A stretch of 64,000 nucleotides of DNA from Bugula neritina (lineage: Eukaryota > Bryozoa > Gymnolaemata > Cheilostomatida > Bugulidae), in NCBI GenBank assembly GCA_964035545.1, contig OZ037766.1, positions 12,595,722 through 12,659,721 of the forward strand, written 5' to 3'. The notes beneath the pieces were generated by a model that saw only the letters and a list, made by a program, of their open reading frames with translations, was not told where the DNA came from and ran no database searches. The position numbers and the translations under genes were made by a program. Position 1 is the first letter of the stretch; every line of letters begins with the position of its first letter. Shown here piece by piece: positions 51,101 through 63,032 of the stretch.

Positions 51101-51443
51101 AATACCAACAGCTCACCCCAGCAAGTTTGATTAGAACTTTGTCTACCCTTGTTTTAGCAAAATGTTAGTAAGGTTGTGGCTGCAAGCTTAACTTCTTGAT
51201 TGATTACTTTTATTTTTTTCGGTTAATGATTTGCACAATTGCACTCAATGGGATTTCTCCTTCTTTACTATGGATATCTCTACATGTAGTAACAACGCTG
51301 AATACCAAGAAGGTAAAGAAGTGATAATAGCTGTTAAAGATCATGAGATGACGGCTAGATTCATGGGCTATGACAAAGACATGACGCTGCTTGAAGCTGA
51401 TGCAAGACTAGTTTCCCTTTTCCGTACTGGCAAACTTAAATGA
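45266..51443 (+). CDS. MRPS28: Mitochondrial small-subunit ribosomal protein bS1m
   Basis: Mitoribosomal protein of the bS1 (S1/OB-fold) type in the matrix. Exons 45266-45565, 50591-50805, 51290-51443 join in phase 0 and phase 2, giving 222 residues (human 187). The core TDQLVIGKIVMRVNDEMHID, then YGGKFNCVCRVP, matches human DKLVIGRIF...DLYIDFGGKFHCVCRRP. The last exon reads EYQEGKEVIIAVKDHEMTAR, then FMGYDKDMTLLEADA (human LTSRFLGATTDTTVLEANA). Exon 1 (MSAVHLLKWQYFAKATLLQP...) is basic and amphipathic, fitting a mitochondrial presequence, and ends SLPALK at a GTGATT donor; RATEEATEDVDRF follows across the junction as in the family (ALERHSELLQ). An in-frame ATG at 45230 could also start the protein but gives a less typical presequence. 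AATAAA is at 51493. Confidence 0.92.
47978..48149. repeat. (ACT)n / (GCT)n trinucleotide tract
   Basis: Degenerate ACT, GCT and ATT triplets that end in a pure (ACT)n run of about 14 units (to 48149). Confidence 0.9.
48717..49228. repeat. 26-bp minisatellite with higher-order structure
   Basis: Twenty head-to-tail units of consensus ACAAATCTTATCAATGTTGA-ATCCTT, all exactly 26 bp, the last truncated. Three variants occur: T (CTTATCAATG), A (CTTAACAATG) and v (ACAATCCTTATC). Their order is T T A, then T v T A A T twice, then T A A T A, which implies a six-unit (156-bp) higher-order repeat. Confidence 0.95.
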
Positions 51444-51466
51444 CATTGAAAATGTGTTCATACATA

Positions 51467-51498
51467 TTTATTCTATTTTCTTTTTTTAATGCAATAAA
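51467..51498. promoter_or_regulatory. Overlapping poly(A) signals of MRPS28 and the eclosion-hormone-like gene
   Basis: AATAAA on plus at 51493-51498 serves MRPS28 (stop 51443). AATAAA on minus at 51467-51472 would put the end of the convergent minus-strand transcript inside the MRPS28 3' UTR. Other minus-strand signals are possible. Confidence 0.4.
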
Positions 51499-51737
51499 TA
51501 GACAATTGTTCTGCTGTAAAAAATTTGATATGGCTAGAATATAATTGCACAGAACTTCCATCATTGTTCCATGAAATTGAGTATTATATTGGCTTCCGAA
51601 TCCTACTCTTTACATTATTTACAAAGAAATGGTTGGCGCTGTAGATAGTAAAAATATATGTACCGTAGGCAATAAAAAGTATGAAATAAATCAATGTAGG
51701 TGTTACATAATAATTATTGAGTGGATAATTGGAGAGT

Positions 51738-53333
51738 TTAATTTCTAGAGGGACATGATTGATTTTCAACATCTTCATTTGAACATGAGGTCATACAAGT
51801 ATTCATACTAAAATGGTCTCCGTTGGAAAAGCATACTATACATATGTGTAGACAAGCATGGCCAGTTTCTCGTTTCTTCCTTAACTTCCACCTGTGAGCT
51901 GGTGATTTTTGTTTTACATGTAGACTTAGTAAGTCTCCTAGAGGTGTCTGCTGGCTGTTTTTTGTTGGAGAATTATATAGATTGTCTTGTCTAAGTAACT
52001 GTGAGCTGTTGTAAGGTCTTGCCACCACAGTTAGGTTCTATAAATATATATATAATACAAAGTTAATAATTTGTAATGGGATGGGGGAGTTATTTGTAAT
52101 CTTGGCATTCCATTTAAATGATTTCATTGGAGAATATAAAGTATCAACATGTTGCTAGACTAAAGCTAATTGTAATATTTGAAAGTTCTATCCTCAAGTT
52201 AGTGAATTTTGCAGCATATAAAATAGAGCTGGACATTTCCGTAAGCACTAAAGCAGAAAAAGTATAGCGACTTGTTTATCAAAACATAATCCATTTTTAT
52301 GGTCAAATTAAATCTGTTTTCTTAGTGCCTTATAATATATAAATGAGTAAGCTGCACTACTTTCAGAGCAATTTATTGTATAACCTATTCTTGGTGGGTG
52401 AGGCGCCATGGTACTTCTAACTTTAAATGTTATGTGAGCCTATAGCATACTTCATCTTATTCAACAAGTGGGAATTACAATGAGTTTCTTATCTTAACTG
52501 CATGTTGCTTATACCCAACACACATCAACACACACACACATTGACACACACATCAACATACACACATCAACACACACACACACACGGTTATGTAAGCAAT
52601 ATATTCTCACTAATGGCAAAAGCTACGTGCAATGCATAACTCATATGTTACTACTATATAATACATAGCTGAAAGTAAGGTCGTAAGAGACATGGCAATA
52701 ATTATTCAAGCTCTAAATTATTCAAGCTCTAAATACAATGACTTTAATATAAAAGCAATACAGAATACTGGCATACCTTACATCATGGCAATGTCTGAAA
52801 GTAAAAATTAGTTTCCTAGAATGGTACTGCAGAAATAATCTAGACAGGATGTCAACTAACCAGATTTTTTTCATTTATCTGAATTGTTGACTCTTCAGAG
52901 TCACATACCATAAAAGCTGTCAACTGTAGCATTCCCGGGATTAAAATGTTTGTAAATGACTATTTCTCTAACTGCACTCACGAGTGCAGCTTTTAGTAAA
53001 TAACCAGCAAAGTTCAGTTTTGTTATTGCTATCAGTACTAAATTATACAAAATCAACTAAATTAAGCATAAACATTGTGCTACTTCTTAAAGTAATAGCT
53101 AGTTTCGGTATTTTTAATCTAGAATCGGCTTTTGAGAACAGGAAGTACAAAATTGATACAGTCAACAGGTTGAATGTATGCATACAGGCTCTATTACTTA
53201 TACAAATTCAGCTTAATAACTGCAATAAGGGATATAATTTTGTTACAAATTTGCAACAATCTTATAAATAGTAAAACAAAAAGCTTACCTCTGTTGTCAA
53301 AAGACAAATGAGTGTGTACAGTAAAGCCTTCAT
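51738..53333 (-). CDS. Secreted peptide precursor, eclosion-hormone-like
   Basis: Two minus-strand exons, 53289-53333 and 51738-52037, joined in phase 0 (donor GTAAGC, acceptor TTTATAG), give 114 residues. Residues 1 to about 21 (MKALLYTLICLLTTENLTVV...) are a signal peptide. A Ser/Asn/Gln-rich propeptide follows and ends in KLRKKR (66-71), a furin/prohormone-convertase site. The last 43 residues begin ETGHAC and hold six cysteines, C77-x3-C81-x2-C84-x11-C96-x3-C100-x9-C110. Insect eclosion hormones have C-x3-C-x2-C-x12-C-x3-C-x10-C, and the segment GDHFSMNTCMTSC matches their G-x2-F-x4-C-x2-S/A-C spacing exactly. The role by analogy is a neurohormone acting on a membrane guanylyl cyclase. 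Unlike the insect hormone it has a spacer before the mature part and lacks the C-terminal extension. An unrelated cysteine-rich secreted peptide is the alternative. Confidence 0.72.
52519..52586. repeat. Interrupted (CA)n microsatellite
   Basis: CACACACA runs alternating with ATCAACA interruptions, in the intron of the eclosion-hormone-like gene. Confidence 0.85.
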
Positions 53334-56300
53334 CCTGACAGCATTTGTATTTCAATACCACAGTGTAGTACAGTAGAGCATGATGTTAACTGTCAAATAA
53401 ATTAAGTTTTATAGCAGTCTTTGCACCTTCCTTTTCCAGAGTATCAATCAACTCTACCTATTTCATTCATAAAGCACTGCACTTTATACAGCAAAGCAAA
53501 CCAAAACTAGTATGGTTTTATGGTCTGGTGGTTGGTAAACATGACGTCATTCTGACCGTCTGTAGGAGTTAAGCTTTACCTGTTTACCAGATGTGAGCTT
53601 GTCATATATAGACAGGCAAATTGTCATGTAAACTCTTCCATGACAGCTGAAATGTATTCTCCAGTCAAAAAATAATAGTTTAAATCTAGAATGCACCTAG
53701 TTTTACATTAATTTGCCTAAATTAAAGTGCACTGGAAAAGCTTTATGCCATGTGCAACTGTCCTGGATTACAATTTAAATTGCATTTCTTCTTTTTTACC
53801 TTGTTGAACTCTCCTACTTAACTCAATAACATATTTTATTGGCGAAGAGCCTTCTGTTAAAAGTATTTGAGAATAGGCAAGCTGCCAAACACTTCCTATA
53901 GTGCAGAATAACTACGACATTCAAAACATTCAGCCTTCCAGGTGAATGCTATAAATAGAAAAAGCTGAAATCAAGGAAAAAAATCATAGAATTTGCTTTG
54001 TTTATATTCTTGCATCTTTTAATAAGTTTAAATGAAGCAATTGTATCTATTTTTTACTCCGATTGATTTATTTGATATTTTTCTATCGGATACGTGTGTA
54101 CCCACCTAAGAGAATGTGATGGAGTGTAAGAGTACTTTACATGTGCTTAAAATATCTTAATTTTCTTAATCAGCACATGTATGGTTTGGTTAGCCTGCTG
54201 ATGTGAGTTCTCACAGTTTAGTATAATATATCTAATATGCAAGTATTCTCAATAACCGTATATAACTTATACCGTTCTACGAACTTATGTTACAAAACAC
54301 AGCTGGTGAAAGTATAAGCTTAGTAAACATAAGAACAATGGTTTAATTCCCAGTAAAATCCATTGGTGATGTTAGAAAGTGCGTTCAGTTATACCCCCTC
54401 CTTTGTCACAACAAGAAAACAAGCCCTTAGTCATGTAAAAATAACTTATTCCATGTCAGGACTTTTCCAAGGGATGGCAACTATAAAATCATATTCATGT
54501 TTTTTTTCTCTCTAAACAAGCTGCTTTCTCCCCATTTGTTATTTGTACAATTTTTGCTCCAGGTGTGTGTATAAGTTATTTCTATATACAAGCCAGTATT
54601 TGTGGTTCTGGCGCCAGTTGTAGTCTGGTTGCACCTGTCCCAACTTTGTTCTAGTGGGTGCCTAAGTCTATAAGTAATCAGTTTAATATCCGAGGGGTTA
54701 ATGAATGAACCTATTAGCTCTAAGGCAGCTCATTAATTTGTCTGACAACAGAAAGATTCATTTGCAAAAAACAATGGTAATTATGCAAGATTAACTATTG
54801 GTGGTCTACTTAGCAAAATCAAACACATATTTTGGCTTACTCAGTCAAGACATCAGGAAGATCAACTGTTAGATGAGGAGTGTGGCTTGGTTGTGGAGTA
54901 AAGTACACTCTGTAGATCACAGTAATTATTCAAATCATTACCACACACAGTCCAATAGGAAGTAAGCTAAAATAAGGATAGAGCTACCATAGGTTGTATA
55001 ACACAAGTTGTTTTTCACATTTTCCAAATTTCCGTTGACGGATCAGTTTGAGACATTTCTATGTGAAAAAGCTGTATAGATGACCTGAATGTCTGACACA
55101 TTAGGACATTACCTGGATTAACAAGCCATTTTACTTTCACAATAAACTCAGTATGTTTTTGGAATTCAGTAACATCTGGTGAAACAGACCTTATATAAAG
55201 TGGCATAGTTTCCAATGTTTACAAGTGAACAAGCATAATATTTCCTTACAATACTCCAAGTAACTGCACAGTAAAAGTGTTACATAAAAGCACTTTTATT
55301 GAATACAGAAGTTTGCAAGCAAAAAGTGTCTTCTAAATATTACTGTCAGGTAGACTTTCACGAAAAGATGCAATATGGACAGGCCATTGCAATCTGTAAG
55401 CAGCGTTATTCAGTAGCCCAGTTCCAATTATCAACTAGCTTATAATTTGGGTCAAATAAAAAAAACAGGTATTATGCATTTCGGTTTGATTTACTGTTAG
55501 AGTTCATAATATTGAGCCTCTCAAATAGCATGTAGTATTGCTTATTCCTTTGAAACCCTTTCATCAGTACCATAAAATCTTTGGCTTTCATAATGGTATG
55601 TATAATGCTGAATCAAATTTTTGCCTAGTCATGTATTTATAGATGTATTATCTTAAACAAGTAACTAAAACCAGTACCATGTGGATGTTGGTAGGTAGAC
55701 TTGTAGGAATTTACACTTTACTGCAAGGTAATCACCAGCCACTCTGCACACTGCAACTCATTTTATACAGATATATATTGAATACATTTTAGCCCTTTCT
55801 TATAACTTTGTGATTTGTGGTAAGCTACATAGAATAACTTGCAAAGACAAGCTCATTGAATTTTTGGTTTGTCTCATTAATGTTACGTTCTCGGTCAAAA
55901 GTTTGTTTTAATAGAACATAAAAAATAGCTCAGAGTTTCTCTATGGATAAACCTTTCAAAGCTAGATTAAGTTTTGATTTTCTTTGGACTTATAATTGAA
56001 TTTATTGAGGTTTTGAGACCAATAGTTCAGAAACCAATAATCTGAACCCATTATATTACCTCATCTCTACTCTGTAAATGTAATGAATTTGTTTACATGC
56101 AGTGCAAATTTAGTAGCAGTTGTACAATATATTAAGTTGCTGAAAAAATAAAATCATGTATATAAAAGTAACAGTTATTTATTAACTAAAATTAAAAGAC
56201 CACCTAAAAGTGATCAATAAACTTTCTAGTATTTTAAAGGCTCTGTACAGCTGTAAAGTATGAGTGTTTCGAGAGTTTAAGGTCTGAACCGAAACAAGCC

Positions 56301-56911
56301 ACCAGCAAGCACAATGCAAAACTGTATTGTAACTTTTCAAACTGATAAATAGAAAAGAATGCAAAGAAAATTATGCTAAGAGCACAATATATTTTAATAA
56401 AAAGTATATTTTGATCTTCAAGTGTGAGGTAAACTGGTACAAGCAGATGGGTGAAATATCTAATAAAATTAAACTATGAAAAATAAACTTATTTATAGAT
56501 TTAGTACCATCTGCTAATAAAATGAAGATCATGCCACTACCAATAACATAGCAAAAACATTGAAAAGGTGCAAATTGCATTGTCCATGTCTACTTGAAGA
56601 AAATATTTTCTGCAATTAAAAAATTCCATAGTCAGAAAGCTGATATACTACGAAAAAGAAATGTATGAGCTAAAATTATACTCCCGTAAGCTAATTTTGA
56701 ACATTCTCAAACTAAGAGGAAGTGACCTAACAGAACTAAATCACCTCAGATTAAAAGGTTGAGGTTATTGCTACTGTCAGCATAGGCAAAGACATTACAT
56801 TAATTATAGTATGCATATGAATTTAATTATAGTACATATATCTGTTTTCTAAAATATTGTCTATTAGAAGTATTCGAGTTAGTAGATACGAGCAGAGGTC
56901 AACACGAGAAT
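53334..56911. other. Interval between eclosion-hormone-like gene and PKG
   Basis: No gene that I can support. Two minus-strand stretches (about 55015-55215 and 54835-54965) have protein-like frames, but do not join in phase and the second carries a stop. The rest is AT-rich without recognisable repeats. Confidence 0.5.
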
Positions 56912-59900
56912 CTAGAAATCTTCATCCCAGCCAGAGAGCTCATCTGGTGGTGGTTCAATCTCTTCAGGGTAGTGATCAAAGTTTCTACTGTCATTTGGTG
57001 CAGCTACAAACTGTTGAAAGGGTGGGGCCAGAGTACCTTCCTTTAAGCCTTCCCAATCAAACCCTTGGAACCACCTGAGACATTCAACATACACAGTGTG
57101 ACTATGAATAGACTGTTAGTTCTAGGAGAGCATAAAAATATATAAACAAATAATATCTAGCATAAATTATCTTTATTAATTTGGCACCATTACAAAATTC
57201 AAACTCCATTGCCAATATATTTTGTAAGCAACATTTAAATCAACATGATTATTCAATACATATGAAAACACATAATATTAAACACAAATCACTTCAGTTT
57301 TTCTTGATCACATTGTTTTAAAGCTGAAACTTTACTTTTATATTGGACCTCACAAACTGCTGAAAACTCAATTATTTGCAAAAACATACTAACTGTATAT
57401 TTAATGCATTTTGAATGTTCATAACAGACACAACAAAATGTGTGAGCATACTTGTGCTTTCGAATGTCTAACAGGCCATTCTTCTGATAGCCCAGTCGGT
57501 CTGAGGGGTTTTCCCTACACAGTTTTTTGATAAGAGATTGAGCATTTCGGGTGATTTTCCTTGGGAAATCCAGGGCATCAATTCCCCTCAGTATTATATT
57601 ATATGTCCTCATAGGATCAGATGCTGTGAAAGGAGGGCTACAAGAGTAACATTATTGTTAACTGATTAGTAGGAGGATATTGTGGGTTGAAAATATTGTA
57701 GCTGGGATGGTCAAAATAGATAAGAGTATATCATAGCAATGAACACTTGTAGCGAGTTATGGTAAACAAACTATGAATACTAATAATCATCAATCGTATA
57801 TAATTACATGTGTTGCTTAAAATATTGAGAATGAAAATCAATGAAGTGTGATAAGTGAGAGAATGTTATTAAAGAATCTAAAAATATAAATATATGGCAC
57901 TCTGGACAATAACAGTGCTTGAAAAGCGTTTCTGGTATATATTGGCCTTTGCATATTCCCTAGTGATTCGTAACAGGCTTGGCTCATATAAGGATTTTAA
58001 AAACAAAAAATGTACTAAATAATATAGCTATTTCAGCTGAACTTTTGCCTGTAAATTAGCATAACAAATGAGGACAACACTTGAAAGTTTCATTGTGAAA
58101 AAGGATATGCTCACAAATATGTAGAAACTGAGACATAAATAGCTTCCAGAGAGTTTCTGTTTCAAAGTATGCTGTTTATGATCAAAAATCTTTTGAAAAT
58201 TTGAACATACTAGCACAAAAATTAAATCTGAATAATACTTCGAAATTAATTAAAGTATTTAGATTAAAATTTGCGCAGTATATTGGTTCTTACTTACACT
58301 GCAACCATAAATATTGCTATGTTACCTCCACAACTAAATGGTATATAAGTCTTATAATACTCGTTTTAGAAAAAGTGAGCATCTACAAGTGTTTTATAGT
58401 ATGTGAATGAAAATTACCTGTAACAATTCTTATAAATAGAAATCAACAAATAAAATTGAATGAATCAAAATATGAAAAGGAATGTGTGGTATTGACCCAG
58501 TTGATGCCATACACAAATATACCAGAGACATTAGTGAGTCACTCACATGCCAGTCGTAAGTTCATAAATAAGAATTCCAAGAGCCCAAATGTCTACAGCG
58601 TTGTCATGTCCTTTGTTTAGGATGATTTCAGGTGCAACATACTCTGGTGTGCCACAGAATGTCCATGTCTTCTTTCCTTTTGGTATGTGCTTGGCAAACC
58701 CAAAATCCACCTAATAAATTAAAAAAGAACTATAAAGGGGTTTCATTCTGGCTACCCAAACAGGACAGAGCAAAGATAGGTGAGGTGAGGATATAAAGGG
58801 GTTTTATTGTTAGGTGCTCTATAGCAGAGCATGCGAATTATTGATGGTTTGATTCATTGCGCGAGTTCCAGACAAATCAATTGAAATTCTATCAACACCG
58901 AGACAAGATACACACTCATTAGGAAAACAATAAAAGAGTTAGTAAAGTCGATGTAAACATGTTTTTTAAAGTAATATTTGCATACAAATTAGCACTTAAT
59001 TAATTAATTGTTGGAAAACAATGCATTTCACAATTACATGTACCAAGGATTGAAAAATTTTTTGTAAAATGTGATCTCACCAAACCAGTTAATTTCAGTA
59101 AAGATTTTTTAGCTTCTTCCACAAACCTGACAGTTCTGTGATTTTACAATTATACTGCCTTTGCTTTCAATAAATGGAAGCAACAGACTGTTGAAAGGAT
59201 CAGCTGTACAAAGCATGCTACTATGTACTTTAACGCATATCCTTGTAGAATTATAATGTTTATCCTTGAATAAGGATGTGCTGAGGGACAGACGCATATA
59301 CCACTCAGCATCATATGATTAACATTGACGGAGGACATCATGAACTGGATGTGTGAATGAAAAGCTAGGTCTGTGGACCCAATAGTTACTAGTACTACAT
59401 TCACCCATTTCACAGACACGTTGGTCTGGCCTTAACAAAATTTGTAAACTTAGAAAAAAAACTGCTGCATAAGAAATGTCGTAGTGCACTTTTTCATTGA
59501 GAGTTGAGTAATATATGATTATATAACCACCCATGATAATGGAACAAGAATTGTCCATCTAATGCGTATGTGAACTTCATGCAGGCTGTACTCTGCAATA
59601 AATGGGCTATAAAAATAAATGGCCACCTCAAAACCTACTCAGGAACATTTAGCTAAAGTAAAAGTTTGGAAAAATTTATGTTTAGAAATGTATTATTATG
59701 CAGTATTGCTCTTCCTGTTTGTTTCTTTTAAGAGTGTTTCATTCCAACAATTGCTACGGAATAAATATAAATAGCAAGGAAAGACACCACCTTTTTGATA
59801 ACATTGATGATACCTTGACAATTAAAATTTCATTCCATTGGTCTAAATGATGCTTTTTTAAATATTGTTGTCTCCCTATATTTAAGAATATATTTCAACG

Positions 59901-62900
59901 GAGAACAAAGTATTGTCTTTGCTAAAAGCAGAAGGCTTAAGATTTCTTGTGATAAAAGAGTGCCAAGTAGCAGAAGAATTTTAATATGAGACAGCCTCCT
60001 ACCAATTTAATATATCCTTGTTCAGTAACGAGTAAGTTCTCAGGCTTCAAATCTCTGTAGACTATCCCCTTCGAATGTAAGTATTGGAATGCTTCTAGAA
60101 CACAGCCCACACAGAATCTGGCTGTAGCGTCATCAAAATTTCCCCTACAAAGAGAATTTAAACATTGCATCATAATCCATGAGATACTACCATTAGGATG
60201 GGATCACTAGCTGCTGTATTAGAAAGCAACCAGCAAATAGTTGGAAAACTACCATTAACTAAACACGTGGAGAAAGAATGCATTTGTTACATCATAATGC
60301 AAATTTATATTTCATGTCATACAACTTATTAAACATTAGAGCGGCACAAGTTGACTAGAGCAGCTGCAGGGTTGATGCTACTACGCCATCTTTAATTTTG
60401 CCTTTACATTTCACTATCTTCTGAACATCTTAAAAATGTTGTATTAACAAATGTTAACACTTCGAGAAGCACATAACACAGGGTGGAGACGTGGTTAAGA
60501 CAACCTGAATCATGGGAAATATTTAATCTGTTATGAGATGCGCAGCACCGCAAACGTCATTATGCGACCACCTGGTACTTTTAAGCTGCAATAGCTAAAA
60601 TCGCCTACAACTATTCAAGTCTAAGAATTGTGACCTTCACAAAAAATAATCACTCTGCATCCTGTAAACGAAACAAATTTGGCAGTTTGCCAAAAATAAT
60701 AGCGTTTAATTTGGTTACAAGACCCAACGCAAAGGAACAACTAATTTACATTTTTACATGTTCAGCGGCAGTTTTGCTAGTTTCCATTTTATACTGTACA
60801 TATTATATAGAAGATTTCAAATAAGAGGCAGACCTGTCTCTTAATATAGACCAGAGCTCCCCTCCCAAACACACCTCCATCAACATGTACACAAACTTCC
60901 TATCTTTGAAGGTTCTGTGAAGCCTACAACCAATAATACTGTAACAAAACAGAAATAAATCACATTTATCATGTTTGAGTTCAACTAACTTTCGCAGGTG
61001 CAGATTTAATCTAATAAATTTTAGAATTATATAAAAAGATTAAATTTAACTATATATGTGATGGTTATTATATAACATTAAACATAACATTGGTACTTCT
61101 TCAGGATTAAAACTATAGCCTATAGGTTGTTTGAAATTTCATTAGATCATTAGTGAATATAATTTAAACTTTCAATGCAATTTGAAAATACATAGATATA
61201 TTATGAAATATCTACCGTACATGAAATTATTCCAAACCAGCTTATTTGTCATTACGGCATGCATAGATACTTTAGAGAACATATAATATAAAAAATATGT
61301 GCAACTGCTGTAATATATATTTGCTGCTTGAAACACATGTACACATTGTGTTAAATATACATACACTTTTGGTACCATGATCAAATAGGTGTCAGTGTTT
61401 CATTTCAAGGAGATTTGTGAGTTCTCCCATGCTAGTAGATTATACAATATATCGATAATCTTAATAGCAATACTACTCAAACTATGTCCTTTTACAGTTA
61501 TGTTTTTCAATGATTGTGATTCGTATTTCCAACTATCTAGTGGGAATAGTAGGCTTAAATAGAGTTAAAATATTTACTTCACAATAAAGGGGCTGGAGCA
61601 GATGAGCATGATTTTCTTTTCACTGTAGACATGCTCTTGCTGTCTGGTATCAACAATATGCTTCTTCTTCAAACATTTCAGCGCATATGTTTGGTTAGAT
61701 TGGTTGTTCTTCTTCACCTGACATAAGAGTATCCCAATAATAATGATATATTAAATGTTCAAAAACAGAGTTCAATTTATAACAAATGTTTTAGTAAGTG
61801 CAAACAAAAATTATTTTATAATGGTGAAAATACATCATTAGCTATCACAGTAGGAAACTGTTAAGAACTACTCTTACAGCAGAAGTAGCTATACAATCAA
61901 TTTCATAGAAGTTTCACCGTATAATGAATGAGAGACTTTGTGTTTGTGGTTGAAATAGTGGTAAAAGGCAGGATATTTGTTAAAAGAATTAAATAAATGG
62001 CAATAGAAATGGTAAATCACATGTGAAACACTGACTATAAAGCTATTGACATGGCAATGTTCACGTTTACATAAACACATAAAATACAACATAATTGGTT
62101 GGGAAAACCCTTGACTCACTAGTCCTTCAAACATACAACCCTTGAATGAATGTACCAAGAGCTTCTAAGATACTGAGACTGCTTTTATGACGCTTGAGTT
62201 TTAGCATGTAAGAGCTTATATATTCCTATATCATGGTGACCTTGTCAATTCTATTTATGTTGGCATATCCTTGTATACACGCATAATAGTTTTAAACCTG
62301 AAGTCAATCATAGTAATAACTGAAATAGAAAAACCCACATTGGTTCAAAGCCTTTATCCCTGTGAGAATCTCTAGTAGTAAGAATTTTAAGTAGGCTAAG
62401 AACTGTGCCTCTCCATATTGAAAACATGGTAAAAGGAATTTTCAAAGTAGTACAGGAGCAATATAATAGGACAATATAATAGCAAACATTTTTTAGGGAG
62501 CAGCCCTGGTCTAGGGGTTAGAGTGTTTGCCTAGTAAACACGAGGTCATGGGGTCCAGCCCGGACAAAGGCCATTGGTAGAGTATTCAGTCATAATTGCT
62601 CCTGTGCCTCATTTAAAAAAGTCTTTAGCCTGCTTTAACAAAAGCCCTTTCCATTAGGAGTTTACTTACGGGGATAGCGACTATAAACTAGCGTGAGATT
62701 TTTCACAATAGCAAACTTTTTCATACAGAAAGTAACATATATTATAAATAATGATATTTTGTTAAGCTAAAGAGCCGCTTCATTTTCTTCATTTTATTCT
62801 GCAAATTTACATCATTTGCTGCATCCTGGGCAGACATATTAATACTAAACATACAAATTAAACTCAAAATGCTGTTTATTCTCCTACCAATTCTACCCGA

Positions 62901-63032
62901 CCAAATCCACCAATGCCCAAAGTTGTAATTTTTTCCAGATCTGAGAGCTGCCAGTGTTTGAACGCCTCTTCAAAGGAAATTCTTTTGGTACCAACTGCCA
63001 ATTCGGACTCACTATCTGAACGACTGTCTTTC
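56912..63032 (-). CDS. PRKG-like: cGMP-dependent protein kinase (PKG), 3' part; continues beyond right edge
   Basis: Ser/Thr kinase activated by cGMP. Minus-strand exons 62888-63032, 61578-61717, 60834-60923, 60003-60144, 58547-58710, 57452-57637, 56912-57074 (TAG) are GT-AG and phase-consistent, giving about 342 residues: the whole kinase domain and tail. Motifs: [20 protein letters not shown], helix-C Glu in [41 protein letters not shown], activation loop [36 protein letters not shown], and C-terminal [15 protein letters not shown] with NFDHYPEE and GWDEDF, which mark PKG rather than PKA. The exon at 62888-63032 begins with a Ser/Asp-rich linker ([10 protein letters not shown]). The dimerisation and cGMP-binding exons are not seen and should lie to the right. 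Whether it is type I or II cannot be told. Confidence 0.96.
62497..62706 (+). mobile_element. tRNA-derived SINE, copy 2
   Basis: Starts GGAGCAGCCCTGGTCTAGGG with box A-like GGTCTAGGGGTTAGAG and box B-like GGGTCCAGCCC, then the same body as copy 1 (TTGCTCCTGTGCC, CCCTTTCCATTAGGAG, GGGATAGCGACTATAAACT) ending GTGAGATTTTTCAC. AATAGCAAAC flanks it on both sides (62478-62487 and 62707-62716), a 10-bp target-site duplication that may extend into the following T run. It lies in a PKG intron, antisense to the gene. Confidence 0.9.
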
